Shown: piece by piece, positions 17,706 to 26,118 of the stretch
Numbering within the stretch: position 1 is the first letter of the stretch
Layout: each line of letters begins with the position of its first letter
Origin: Paenibacillus glycinis
Lineage (GTDB): Bacteria; Bacillota; Bacilli; Paenibacillales; Paenibacillaceae
DNA length: 64,000 bases
Assembly (NCBI RefSeq): GCF_009909185.1
Contig: NZ_JAAAMV010000012.1
Coordinates: 1 to 64,000, forward strand
Direction: 5' to 3'
The notes under the pieces: generated by a model
Told to the model about the DNA's origin: nothing
Seen by the model: the letters and a program-made list of their open reading frames with translations, nothing else
Databases searched by the model: none
Program-made: the position numbers and the translations under genes

Positions 17706-20093
17706 TTATTGGGCTTGCGGCGGATAACAGCGGATTTCGTAAATGGCGGCGGACGGGTCTCCGTTCGTTGCCTCGATCACGACCCGCAGCTTGGCGGCCG
17801 TGACGGGCTTCTCCAAGCGGTGGCGGCAGTGCCGCTGGTAATTGCCCCGAACGGCCGCGATCTCCGTCCAGCCCCCGCCTTCCCATGCTTCGATCCGGTA
17901 ATCCTTCGGGCATTGCGGATCGCGATAGAACGGCGCGTAACCGTGATATTCCCAGAGCAGATGGCCGGGGAACGTCAACTCCACGTGCCCGATCGTCCGC
18001 GGCTGCTCCCAGGCCAGCTCAAGCCATTGCGGCAGCGCCTTGGCCGGGTCCGAGCGCCACAAATTCGTGTACCGGTAGGGACGCGCCACGCCGTTTACCG
18101 CATGCCCGGGACCGAAGCTGCGCTGCGGCGGATCGATGCGGAAGCTCCGCGTCGGACCGTTCCAGTCCCGGCGCATTTTCCCTTGACCCATCTCGTATGC
18201 GCACGTATGCCCCGGTACGGCGGCCGATGCGACATGCCATTGCAGGTTCGGATTCGCCAGCAGATCGAGACGAACGTACTTGCCCGGTTCGAGCCCGCCG
18301 GCCTTCGTCAGATTGACGTCCCACTCGACCCACTCGAACGTCGCGCCGGGCTTGATGGCAAGCTTCGCGGCAGCGAGCGGCTCCAGCTCCTCCGTACGGT
18401 AATCCCAGATGTGATCGACGGGCAGGATGCGGGCCTCCACGGTTTGGGGGGCGTCCGACAAGTTGGACAGGCACACCGATACGCGAGCCAGCGACTCTTC
18501 CGCAATCGCGATCCATTGGCCTTTGCGCTCGCGCAGCACCTCGGTCTCCGGAAACCGCCGTTTATCGTCCATCTGCGGACCCATTCCGGCGCAAGCCGCT
18601 TCGCTGCTGGCACTAATCCGGGCCGTGCGCGCCAGATCCAGCTCGTCTTCGTTCGCCGCGTTCGGCAGGAAGCAGCCGTCGCGGAGCAGCGTCTGCTGCA
18701 CTTCGCGAATCGCGCGGTCCGGCACGTCCTTGATTGCCAAGCCGCGCTTAAGCGCAATGGCGGCCGACGTGCCGACGGCTTGCCCGACGATCGCGGTCGT
18801 GCCCATGACCCGCACCGTGCCGAGCGCGGCGTGCGTGACGCTGACGTTGCGCCCGGCCATCATCAGATTGTCAACGTCGCGGGCAATCGACGATCGGAGC
18901 GGAATCCCGTAAGGTCCGCAATAGCTCTTGACCATGTACGGGCTCGTCTCGTCATAGCCTTCCGCGCTCGCGTGCTCGCTCGTCGGCGCCAGCAAGCCTC
19001 CAGGGGTATGCAGGTCGAGGAACCATCCGCCGTAAGCGATCTCGTCATCGAATACGGTTCTGTTCATCGGATCATGCTCGGTCATCAAGTAGAGGCCTTG
19101 AATCCGCCGGCTCTCGCGCTTGCCGGGCACCTGCCCGATCCAGTCGATCGCGTGATTCGCGGCAAGCTCCTTCGTCTTGGGGTCCTTGTTCTTGATCCAA
19201 TCCCAGACGCCGAGCACGTAGCGCGTCAATTGATGCCGGATGTCCTCGTTCTCGCGAATCGTATGCCAGGGCATCCCGATCTCGATCCACCAGTAGCCGC
19301 CGCGAATATCGTTCGGCCTCCGGCCTTCCTTGTAGAAATAGTCCGGGTTGTCCAGCTGCGCGGCCCATTCCGGCGCTTCGAACGGCGCGGGCGCGCCCGT
19401 GTTCACCGTTTTGAACAGCAGCGACGATCCCATCACGTCGCCGCTTGCCCGCAGCGGCGCATGCGGTTCGCCGTATTCCTCGCGGGCTTCCGAGCCCATA
19501 TGCCATTCGCAGCCGGCCAGATCCGCCACGATCCCGTCGCCCGTGCAATCGATGAAGATGTCGCCGGTCAACTCCAGCGAAGTCTCCGCGTTCGCCACGA
19601 CGCCGATGACGGCTTCGATGCGGCGTTCCGCGCTTTTGCGAACGTCGACGATCGACGTATTCAAGTGAAAGGTCAGGTTCGGCGTGCGCACCGCCAGATC
19701 GTACATCGCCATGTCCCAGACGCTGTTCGTCCACCCGTTCTCGAAGATGACCTCGTGGTTGCGGGCGCGCTCTTCGATCAGCAGCTCCGAGATAATGCCC
19801 GTCTCTTTCGCGTAGACGTGGAAGGCGGCCGCGCCATGCGGCGTCACCCTCACCTCGGACGAGCTGTTGCCTCCGAAGACGGGGCGATCCTGAACGAGAC
19901 AGGTCCGCGCTCCATGCCTCGCCGCGGCCACCGCCGCGCAGAATCCGGCCAAGCCGCCGCCGCAGACGACGACATCGTAACTTTCCTTGCGAATATGGCG
20001 GGCGGTTTCCCCTTCATGCGCTTTACGTATCACACGCTCCGAATTCCTTGAATTTGCGATGTTCGTGTCCTCTGCCAATTCCTTTGCCTCCAT
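17706..20093 (-). CDS. FAD-dependent oxidoreductase with C-terminal beta domain
   Basis: A 795-residue protein of the FAD_oxidored group often found in polysaccharide loci. The dinucleotide-binding motif is GGGLAG (residues 45-50) after YDVVVC, followed by FGGNSSSEV. Further FAD-family stretches are FIDCTGDGIVADLAG and the C-terminal FAD loop MAGRNVSVTHAALGTVRVMG. From about residue 510 the protein is beta-rich and ends in a discoidin-like stretch (TAAKLRVVIEATNGDPS). No signal peptide, so it acts in the cytoplasm. Its promoter (20147-20209) has the same box as the importer operon. The substrate is unknown; oxidation of a sugar or glycoside taken up by the importer is a reasonable guess. Confidence 0.85.
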   Translation of the reverse strand: MEAKELAEDTNIANSRNSERVIRKAHEGETARHIRKESYDVVVCGGGLAGFCAAVAAARHGARTCLVQDRPVFGGNSSSEVRVTPHGAAAFHVYAKETGIISELLIEERARNHEVIFENGWTNSVWDMAMYDLAVRTPNLTFHLNTSIVDVRKSAERRIEAVIGVVANAETSLELTGDIFIDCTGDGIVADLAGCEWHMGSEAREEYGEPHAPLRASGDVMGSSLLFKTVNTGAPAPFEAPEWAAQLDNPDYFYKEGRRPNDIRGGYWWIEIGMPWHTIRENEDIRHQLTRYVLGVWDWIKNKDPKTKELAANHAIDWIGQVPGKRESRRIQGLYLMTEHDPMNRTVFDDEIAYGGWFLDLHTPGGLLAPTSEHASAEGYDETSPYMVKSYCGPYGIPLRSSIARDVDNLMMAGRNVSVTHAALGTVRVMGTTAIVGQAVGTSAAIALKRGLAIKDVPDRAIREVQQTLLRDGCFLPNAANEDELDLARTARISASSEAACAGMGPQMDDKRRFPETEVLRERKGQWIAIAEESLARVSVCLSNLSDAPQTVEARILPVDHIWDYRTEELEPLAAAKLAIKPGATFEWVEWDVNLTKAGGLEPGKYVRLDLLANPNLQWHVASAAVPGHTCAYEMGQGKMRRDWNGPTRSFRIDPPQRSFGPGHAVNGVARPYRYTNLWRSDPAKALPQWLELAWEQPRTIGHVELTFPGHLLWEYHGYAPFYRDPQCPKDYRIEAWEGGGWTEIAAVRGNYQRHCRHRLEKPVTAAKLRVVIEATNGDPSAAIYEIRCYPPQAQ

Positions 20094-20118
20094 CCGCCGT
20101 CGCCCCCTACCCTCGGAT

Positions 20119-20132
20119 TGACAGCGTTTTCT
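20119..20132 (-). promoter_or_regulatory. cre-like site downstream of the oxidoreductase -10
   Basis: On the minus strand AGAAAACGCTGTCA resembles cre with two mismatches. It lies 14-27 bases downstream of the TATAGT hexamer, a position where CcpA acts as a roadblock. Confidence 0.4.
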
Positions 20133-20146
20133 TTCATTGCCACCCC

Positions 20147-20209
20147 ACTATACCATCGCGCATTCGTCGACAAAATAGCGCTATTTTCGATTTGATACCT
20201 TCATTTTGG
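20147..20209 (-). promoter_or_regulatory. promoter of FAD oxidoreductase with shared 38-bp box
   Basis: Read on the minus strand: 38-bp box (20209-20172) ending in the perfect palindrome AAAATAGCGCTATTTT, then 19 bases, then TATAGT (20152-20147). The box matches the one at 14211-14248 at 36 of 38 positions and the spacing to the -10 is identical. Confidence 0.7.
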
Positions 20210-20257
20210 ATGGCACGGAGAAAGGAAATTCGTCGGCAACCCTAGTGAAATATTAAA

Positions 20258-20293
20258 AGGCCGGCAAGCTCAAGGATCTGAACTTACCGGCCT
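20258..20293 (-). terminator. orphan terminator-like hairpin
   Basis: Arms AGGCCGGTAAG and its near complement with a 14-base loop, followed on the minus strand by TTTTAATATTT. No minus-strand gene ends just upstream, so it may be left over from a lost gene. Confidence 0.5.
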
Positions 20294-20414
20294 GACAAAC
20301 GCAAGCTTAAATAAAACACCTGTTCTCCGTAGAGCAATCCCGCTTTGTATGTTCAGTGTTTCTTCAAATGGTATATTTAGAATAAGTACTACACCTAAGA
20401 GAGCTGGGATATAA

Positions 20415-20741
20415 ATGAGGATTAGTTATAGAGCCTATGAAGGTGTTCCTTACTGGATAGCGAGCCTTTTTGTACTAGGATTTGGGGCTTGGATATTTCT
20501 GCAGTATTATTCTAAAAAACTGCATAAGAAAAAACCGGAAGGACACGTCCTATTTTGGGGAATATTTTTGTGGCTATTTTTAAACGGACTATGGTTAATG
20601 ATTATACAGTTGAACCTATTTGACGATTATACGCAACTTACTCTACTGATTGTTGTGCAAGTAATTGCGGCTGTTTTGTGCACAATCGGTACTATCATTT
20701 TTAAAATTGTCCAAAGAAAACGAAAGAATGCAAGGGAATAG
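20415..20741 (+). CDS. small AT-rich hypothetical membrane protein
   Basis: A 108-residue protein with three predicted membrane spans (about 14-31, 46-66 and 74-98) and a basic C-terminal tail (KIVQRKRKNARE). The gene and its flanks (about 20240-20840) are clearly richer in A and T, with different codon choice, than the GC-rich genes on both sides, which suggests recent arrival or weak selection on codon use. The ribosome site is weak (CTGGGAT). No family was recognised and no partner gene is evident. Confidence 0.65.
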   Translation: MRISYRAYEGVPYWIASLFVLGFGAWIFLQYYSKKLHKKKPEGHVLFWGIFLWLFLNGLWLMIIQLNLFDDYTQLTLLIVVQVIAAVLCTIGTIIFKIVQRKRKNARE

Positions 20742-20839
20742 CTGTTCATATTACTATTCATTATTCCTTCGTTCTTCGAGTAGAATGCACAAGATGCTCC
20801 GTATTCCTTCGGTGTCGTAATTGGACATGCCTAGGGCAG

Positions 20840-21595
20840 TCATATCGGTTTGCGCGCGATGATCAGCGACCGTTCGGAGTTCGTGCGAATGCCCCTCTCG
20901 GTTCCGTACTCCGCCGCGAAGCGCCGCAGAATCGCAAAGTCCTCCTCCTGCTCGCCAAAATCGGGAATGATCGGCGCATGCTTCAGCAGAAAAATCAAAT
21001 CCTGCGGAGTCGCGTAATATTCGGTCGCGTCATACAGAGAGGATTGCAGCTCCGAGAAGCCCGCCGCGCGCAGCGCCGCCAGATTGCCGCGCAGCATAGC
21101 GCCCGGGCTCGCGCCGTCATGCTGCCCCCTGCCGAACGCCTGCGCGAGGTTCCGTTTATCCCCCTCGCCGACCTGCTGCGTCATGAAGACGCCGCCCGGC
21201 ATCAGCACTCGCGCGATCTCGCTTGCCCGAAATGGCGCATGGCGGCAGCATACGATATCGAAGCTCCCGTCCGGGAACCGCAGCCGATCCGAATCCATGC
21301 GCAGGAAGCGCACGTTGCCCGCCCCGGCCCGCGCCGCGTTGCGCTTCGCCGTCTCCACCATGCTTGCCGCGCGATCGATGCCGACGAGCGCCCGCGCCGC
21401 GCCCGACAACCCGAGCAGCAGCTCGCCGCCGCCCGTGCCGATATCGAGCAGCGCATCCGTCGCCCCGCACCGGGATGCCACTTCCCGCGCGTAATTCCAG
21501 GCTTCGCCTTCGGATTCCACGCGCACGTTGCCGAAATCCCATCCGTTCCGCGCGCCCGCTTGCTCGTAAAAGGACTTATAGTCCATGATTTCCAT
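20840..21595 (-). CDS. class I SAM-dependent methyltransferase
   Basis: A 251-residue soluble enzyme of the Methyltransf_11/25 kind that moves a methyl group from S-adenosylmethionine to an unidentified acceptor. SAM-binding motif I is LLDIGTGGGELL (residues 49-60), the acidic residue of motif II is in LVGIDRAASMV, and motif IV-like FDIVCCRHAPF and the later VLMPGGVFMTQQ are typical. The start at 21595 is chosen because AGGGG lies 9 bases upstream and the longer frame adds a non-conserved, arginine-rich leader; ATG at 21586 is an alternative. It appears to be a single-gene unit. Confidence 0.85.
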   Translation of the reverse strand: MEIMDYKSFYEQAGARNGWDFGNVRVESEGEAWNYAREVASRCGATDALLDIGTGGGELLLGLSGAARALVGIDRAASMVETAKRNAARAGAGNVRFLRMDSDRLRFPDGSFDIVCCRHAPFRASEIARVLMPGGVFMTQQVGEGDKRNLAQAFGRGQHDGASPGAMLRGNLAALRAAGFSELQSSLYDATEYYATPQDLIFLLKHAPIIPDFGEQEEDFAILRRFAAEYGTERGIRTNSERSLIIARKPI

Positions 21596-21979
21596 CGTTT
21601 CATTCCCCTTCGCATGAGGTAGGTTAGCCGATCGTCCTTCCGACTCGTTCCGCATTTCGCAATGGCCAACAGGGCAGACTCTCCCCTTGGCGGCCGGCAC
21701 GCGTTTTAAACCCGGCCCGATTACGAGCTACTTCGAACGTTTCGGTATAACACCCGCTTCACCTCATCCTAAGGAATGCCTATATTGTAAGCCGATCTCG
21801 CCCGTACCCTCAAGCGGAATAGATAAAAGCACCACCTCTGCGCCGCAACCGCTGCCGGAGCATTCCGTTCGTCCTTCGCCCGCCCCGAGCAGAACGAAAA
21901 AAAGCACCGCATCCCATGCGGCGCCTTTCAACATGCCTAGATACTTGCCAGGTCCGTGCTGCCTTATCGCTCGAAACGC
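21596..21979. other. gene-free stretch
   Basis: Apart from the terminator at 21895-21924 nothing was recognised. A plus-strand frame through here has no ribosome site and runs into the antisense of the GNAT gene. Confidence 0.4.
21895..21924 (-). terminator. terminator of the GNAT gene
   Basis: Minus-strand hairpin with arms GCGCCGCA and TGCGGTGC followed by seven T, 55 bases after the stop at 21980. Confidence 0.85.
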
Positions 21980-22423
21980 CTACTCGTCTTCGTCCTCGTC
22001 CGCCCCGTCCGCTTCGTACGTGCACAGGAATCGCTCCGTGCCGGGATACTTCTCCCCCAGGCTCTCCACCGTGAAGCGGCTGCTGCGGTAGAAGTCGACG
22101 GCGTCCTCGTCCGTCTCGGCGACCAGCAAGGACGGATTTTCCAGCGTCAGCAGCTCCAGGATCAAGCCTCTGCCGTATCCCTTGTACCGCTCCTCGGGCG
22201 TCACCGCGATATGGTCGATCTCGATCTTCCCCTCGCCGGCCCAGTGATAACCGATCAAGCCGATGATGTCGCCTTCCGATTCGTAGCCGAGCAGCCGATG
22301 CGCCGTCTCGCCCTTGTATAAATCGACCGCCCGCTGCAGTCGTTCCGGATCGGGAAACACCGACCAGCTGAGCAGCTCCTGAATCTCGTCCTCGTCCAAC
22401 CGGGATGCTATGTTCACTAACAT
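21980..22423 (-). CDS. GNAT family N-acetyltransferase
   Basis: A 147-residue soluble acetyltransferase. The core shows IIGLIGYHWAGEGKIEIDHI followed by the acetyl-CoA loop AVTPEERYKGYGRGLI, then an alpha/beta C-terminal part with DEDAVDFYRSSRF. It ends in an acidic tail (GADEDEDE). ATG at 22423 is preceded by AAAGGCGG. The acceptor is not identifiable from the sequence. Confidence 0.88.
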   Translation of the reverse strand: MLVNIASRLDEDEIQELLSWSVFPDPERLQRAVDLYKGETAHRLLGYESEGDIIGLIGYHWAGEGKIEIDHIAVTPEERYKGYGRGLILELLTLENPSLLVAETDEDAVDFYRSSRFTVESLGEKYPGTERFLCTYEADGADEDEDE

Positions 22424-22585
22424 GGGAAATGACCGCCTTTGCTTGGTTTCTCAGCGTCATTATAGCATAATCCGGACCGGTACCGCCCTCTGCCGGAGGC
22501 GGCTGCCGCCGGATCGCGCCAAGGCGCGGTTTGCGGCCCGCAATCTCGAGGCGGATTGTGAGCCGTTGCGTAAAGCGGCTTGCCC

Positions 22586-23611
22586 TCAATCGTCAAGACC
22601 CGTCATGCGCTCGGCCATCAGCCGCCCCGCTTCGCTCCAAGCCGCCAGCAGCGCGTCGTACCACGGCTGTTCGTCCGCCGCGTCGATGGCGCCGGTCCGG
22701 TCAAGCTCGGCGATCACCTCGCGTATGCCCGCTTCCCATGTGATCGTATAGCGAAAATCCAGGTCGCGCCGGGCCGCGGCATTGTCGAATAGATTGTTGT
22801 AGCGGAAGTTTTCCGCGCACCATTCCGCCCGCTTCGGCAGCAGCGCGCGCAGCAGGTCCGTCGGGATATGCACCAGCCGCGGCTCCGGCGCGCCCAAGGC
22901 GCGGGCGACCGTCTCCCAGTATTGGTCGTAGCGCATCCACTCATCGCCGGTAACGTTGTACGCCTTGCCGTACGCCGCTTCGTTGCCGACGGCGCGGACG
23001 AACGCACGCGCCACGTCGTCCCGGTGGCAGGCGCTCCAGATCGACGTCCCGTCGCCGTGAATGACGACGGGCCGCCCTTCGCGCAGGCGCTTCATCTGGC
23101 TGACGCCGTCCCCGATGGAAGCGACCGCGGTGCCGCGTCCGCCGTACGTCTGCGCGGGACGGAAGATCGTAACCGGAAAGCGCTGCGGATCATGCGCCGC
23201 GAACAGCAGGTTTTCGCTCGACGCCTTGTTGTACGCGTAGGGAAACGAAGGCAGCGCGCCGCGCTCGCCGTCCTCCGCGACCGGATAGTGCCCGGCCCGC
23301 TTCGTGTATACGTCCACCGTGCTGCAGTAGATGTACTGCCCCGTTCTCCCCGCGAACGCGCGCACCGCGCTCTCCGCTTCGTCCGGCCGAAAGCCGATCA
23401 TGTCGATCACGCAGTCGAAATGCCCCGCGTCGGCCATCTGCGCTTCGAACCGCGCGAACTCCCGCCGGTCGCCGGTCAACGTGCGCACCCCGTCCGGCGC
23501 CTGCTGCCTGCCGCGGTTATAGTGCCACACGTCAATATCCCCGCGCGCCAGCAGCTGTTCCGTGATCGCCGTGCTGATCGTGCCGGTTCCCCCCATGATG
23601 AGCACTCTCAT
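22586..23611 (-). CDS. NAD-dependent epimerase/dehydratase family protein
   Basis: A 341-residue SDR-type enzyme. The N-terminal NAD site is MRVLIMGGTGTISTAI, and the epimerase fold continues with FDCVIDMIGFRPDE, YIYCSTVDVYTKR and the probable catalytic YAYNKASSE (Tyr-X3-Lys shape). The C-terminal half binds the substrate and resembles the nucleoside-sugar epimerase/isoflavone reductase-like subgroup. The start at 23611 is firm: AAGGAGA lies 7 bases upstream, and the longer frame upstream has no similarity to the family. Monocistronic as far as seen. Confidence 0.88.
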   Translation of the reverse strand: MRVLIMGGTGTISTAITEQLLARGDIDVWHYNRGRQQAPDGVRTLTGDRREFARFEAQMADAGHFDCVIDMIGFRPDEAESAVRAFAGRTGQYIYCSTVDVYTKRAGHYPVAEDGERGALPSFPYAYNKASSENLLFAAHDPQRFPVTIFRPAQTYGGRGTAVASIGDGVSQMKRLREGRPVVIHGDGTSIWSACHRDDVARAFVRAVGNEAAYGKAYNVTGDEWMRYDQYWETVARALGAPEPRLVHIPTDLLRALLPKRAEWCAENFRYNNLFDNAAARRDLDFRYTITWEAGIREVIAELDRTGAIDAADEQPWYDALLAAWSEAGRLMAERMTGLDD

Positions 23612-23932
23612 TCGTTCGTCTCCTTCCGCTCGATCGAGCTTTGCCATGAAACAGCCGGGACGCGCCTCGGCGTCCGGCTGCGTCCGCATACGACGGATGA
23701 AAGTCCGTCCGGCGAATAGATCAACGCAAGGCGTTCGCCCCTGGCGGCTACGGCGTAATTTGCCTCTCATCGTTGGCGGCCAGCAGGTCCTGCTCCGGCC
23801 ATACAATTGCTTCACTCCGCAATATAACATGGCAGAAAAGCGCTGTCCATCACGGATATATATAATGTATACATAATGAATTCGCGATGAAAACAAAAAA
23901 ACTCCGCCGAAATTAGGCCGGAGCTTTGATAA
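23612..23932. other. intergenic region between epimerase and pil genes
   Basis: It holds the pil terminator at 23895-23923 and, at 23861-23880, an AT-rich stretch with the palindrome ATGTATACAT, a possible promoter or operator for the epimerase gene. No coding frame is supported. Confidence 0.4.
23895..23923 (-). terminator. terminator of the pil operon
   Basis: Minus-strand hairpin with outer stem CTCCG/CGGAG followed by seven T, 10 bases after the pilO stop. Confidence 0.7.
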
Positions 23933-24583
23933 CTACTCTGAATAAGGCTGCAACACTTCGGATACCTGGTCCCGGTACGACGGATCGAAATACGCCGTGA
24001 ACGCGAGATTGATTTTGATGACGGGCGAAGCGCCCGTTCCGTCGCTTGATTTGGCGATGTCCAAGGAATCGATCGTGATGAGCCGTTTGAGCTTTTGCAG
24101 CGCGTCCACGTAATTCAGCACCTGCTCGTAGGTTCCCTTGACGACGGCCGACGTCTTCAACCGCTTGATGCCGGATGGCAGCGCCGCGGCCTGGTTCGTT
24201 TCTTCGCCGCCGCCCTCCGCCTGTTCCTCGTCCTCGGCCGACGCATCGTCGCCTCCTGCCGCATTGAACGCGGCCGACAGCGTCTGCGCGCCCGAACGTC
24301 CCTCGATGCCCTGCAGGTCCAACAGCAGGTGCTCGGTATTGTCCCATAACGGAAGCGCGCGCTGCACGTCTTCGCCCGAGTAAGCCGCCGCCTGCTCCTG
24401 CTTCTCGCCCAGTTTCTTCTGAAGCAGCGTCCGCTGCTTGTCGAGCGTGGAGATTCGCTCCTCCTGATCGTTGACTTCGCTCGCGGCCGGCTTGACCACG
24501 TACATGTACGCCGCGAACAGGACCAAGAACAGAACGGCCAATACCAGCAGCATCAGAGAACGGTTCTTATTGAGCTGTTCCAT
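23933..24583 (-). CDS. pilO: type IV pilus inner-membrane protein PilO
   Basis: A 216-residue bitopic membrane protein with one N-terminal span (LLVLAVLFLVLFAAYMYVV), a coiled coil (about residues 38-65) and a C-terminal ferredoxin-like domain. In type IV pilus machines it pairs with PilN on the outer face of the membrane and links to PilM inside. The stretch between about residues 95 and 140 is acidic and Ala/Gly-rich, an insertion relative to the usual family. ATG at 24583 follows AGGAGGAG and overlaps the end of pilMN by 17 bases, so the two are translated together. Confidence 0.85.
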   Translation of the reverse strand: MEQLNKNRSLMLLVLAVLFLVLFAAYMYVVKPAASEVNDQEERISTLDKQRTLLQKKLGEKQEQAAAYSGEDVQRALPLWDNTEHLLLDLQGIEGRSGAQTLSAAFNAAGGDDASAEDEEQAEGGGEETNQAAALPSGIKRLKTSAVVKGTYEQVLNYVDALQKLKRLITIDSLDIAKSSDGTGASPVIKINLAFTAYFDPSYRDQVSEVLQPYSE

Positions 24584-26111
24584 CGGCCTTCTCCTCCTGT
24601 TCCCGCTTCGTGGTTATCGAATAGACGGCCGAATACGGCTTGTTGACGGTTAATTTGCCGTTGCCCTGCACCGTGGCCGCCACCTCCAGCTTGGAGATAG
24701 TGAGCAGGCTCGCGGTATCCGCGAATGACATCCGGCGAAGATCGAACAAATAGCGGGAGGCATCCTTCAACGCGTCGAAGCCGGCGCTGATCTCGATCCG
24801 GCCATTCGCCGCATAGCCGATCGTCATGATCCTCGCGCCCTTCGGCAGCTTGGCGTCCAGCTCCCGCACGATGCCGACGACATCCTGCTGCTGCTCCCGG
24901 ATCGCCCCGATCTCCGCAAGCGGGTCGGACGAAGCGGAGCCTGCCCCCGCGTCTTTGCCGGCCAAGAGGTCGTTCTGGATACGCAGCATGCTGTCATCGA
25001 GCTCCCGGAGCGTCTGCTTGTTGTCCGCGATCGACAGCCGGTCGACGGCGAAGGAGTAGCCGGACAGCGCGATCAGCACGAGGAACAGCGCCGCCGCCCC
25101 GATGATGACGACCGGAAAAATCCTCGCCTCCCGGTCGATTCGCGGCAGCAGGTCCACTTGAAACGACGCCCGCTCTTCCGGCAGCGCGAGGCCTGTCGGC
25201 ACCAGATAGGCGATATTGTCGTCGGTCAGGCCGCTGCCGTTCTGGAACAGGCGCCCCGCCGCCTCGGCGAACGCGATCTCCGGCTGCGCTTCGCTCAGCG
25301 CGGCAAGCAGCTTGCGGCGTCCTTCGGGCGATCCGGCGACGACGGCCCGGGTAATACGGGAAGCGCCCTCGTGCAGGCCGAATTGATAGAAGTTCAAGAT
25401 CCGCGAGATCTCGGCGATGAGTTCGGCGACTTGGCCGTCGTTCAATTTCCCCGGCTCGTGTTCGCCCATCTCCGCCAGGTTGATCGCGCGCATGAAGATC
25501 GGACTGCCCTCGTGAAACATGAAGATCTCCAGCGTCTGTTCGCCGATATGGACGATCATCGTCTCGCTGGTCTTCTCGCCCTGCTGCGGGAGCATCGTCT
25601 TCGCCAGCGCCGCGGCGGGCAGGCTGATGCTTCTGACCCGCAGCCCCGCTTCCTCGAGAACCTGCACGGAGGTCCGGATCCATTTGAGCGGCGCGGCAAA
25701 GATCAGCACGAGCGTGCTCTCCTCGTCCTTGCCGAGCGCCACGTAATCGAAGACGGGGTCCTCGAACGGCAAATGCAGCGTCGTCTCGACCTCCAGCTCG
25801 ATCAGGGGCTTTAGTTCCTTCGCGTTCGTCGTCGGAATGCGCAGCTTGCGGACGATGATTTGCGAAGTCGGAACGGCCAGCTTCACGGCGGCGCCCGCCA
25901 AATTCTCCCTTTTTGCCCATGCTTTCAGGGCCGATCCGACGTCCGCCGCGTTCACGATGCCGTCGTCGACGATCTGCCCTTCCGGCAGCGGCAGGAAGCC
26001 GGATTTCTCCAGCGCCCAGCTTCTCCGCTTGCGCAGCGAGGCATAGCGGATGCCGGTCCCGTCGATGGTGAGGCCGACCGTTCGCGTATTCCTTGTTTTC
26101 ACGGCAGTCAC
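24567..26111 (-). CDS. pilM: fused type IV pilus PilM-PilN protein
   Basis: A 514-residue protein that joins two proteins usually encoded apart. Residues 1 to about 325 are PilM, an actin-like ATPase-fold protein (VGLTIDGTGIRYASL, then IVRKLRIPTTNAKELKPLIE and the phosphate-loop-like VHIGEQTLEIF). Residues about 340-365 form a membrane span (VVIIGAAALFLVLIALSGYS), and the rest is a PilN-like coiled coil and periplasmic-type domain. In other bacteria the short PilN tail binds PilM, so fusion fixes that contact. The start is GTG at 26111, with a second GTG three codons on; the ribosome site is weak. It lies 7 bases after pilD. Confidence 0.85.
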   Translation of the reverse strand: MTAVKTRNTRTVGLTIDGTGIRYASLRKRRSWALEKSGFLPLPEGQIVDDGIVNAADVGSALKAWAKRENLAGAAVKLAVPTSQIIVRKLRIPTTNAKELKPLIELEVETTLHLPFEDPVFDYVALGKDEESTLVLIFAAPLKWIRTSVQVLEEAGLRVRSISLPAAALAKTMLPQQGEKTSETMIVHIGEQTLEIFMFHEGSPIFMRAINLAEMGEHEPGKLNDGQVAELIAEISRILNFYQFGLHEGASRITRAVVAGSPEGRRKLLAALSEAQPEIAFAEAAGRLFQNGSGLTDDNIAYLVPTGLALPEERASFQVDLLPRIDREARIFPVVIIGAAALFLVLIALSGYSFAVDRLSIADNKQTLRELDDSMLRIQNDLLAGKDAGAGSASSDPLAEIGAIREQQQDVVGIVRELDAKLPKGARIMTIGYAANGRIEISAGFDALKDASRYLFDLRRMSFADTASLLTISKLEVAATVQGNGKLTVNKPYSAVYSITTKREQEEKADGTAQ

Positions 26112-26118
26112 ATCCCGA

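Noticed and set aside
17709-20051. 780-codon plus-strand frame opposite the FAD oxidoreductase
   Set aside because: The product has the His/Arg/Pro-rich make-up of a shadow frame; the minus strand holds a clear FAD-binding protein.
21687-22091. 134-codon plus-strand frame
   Set aside because: It runs across a minus-strand terminator into the antisense of the GNAT gene and has no ribosome site.
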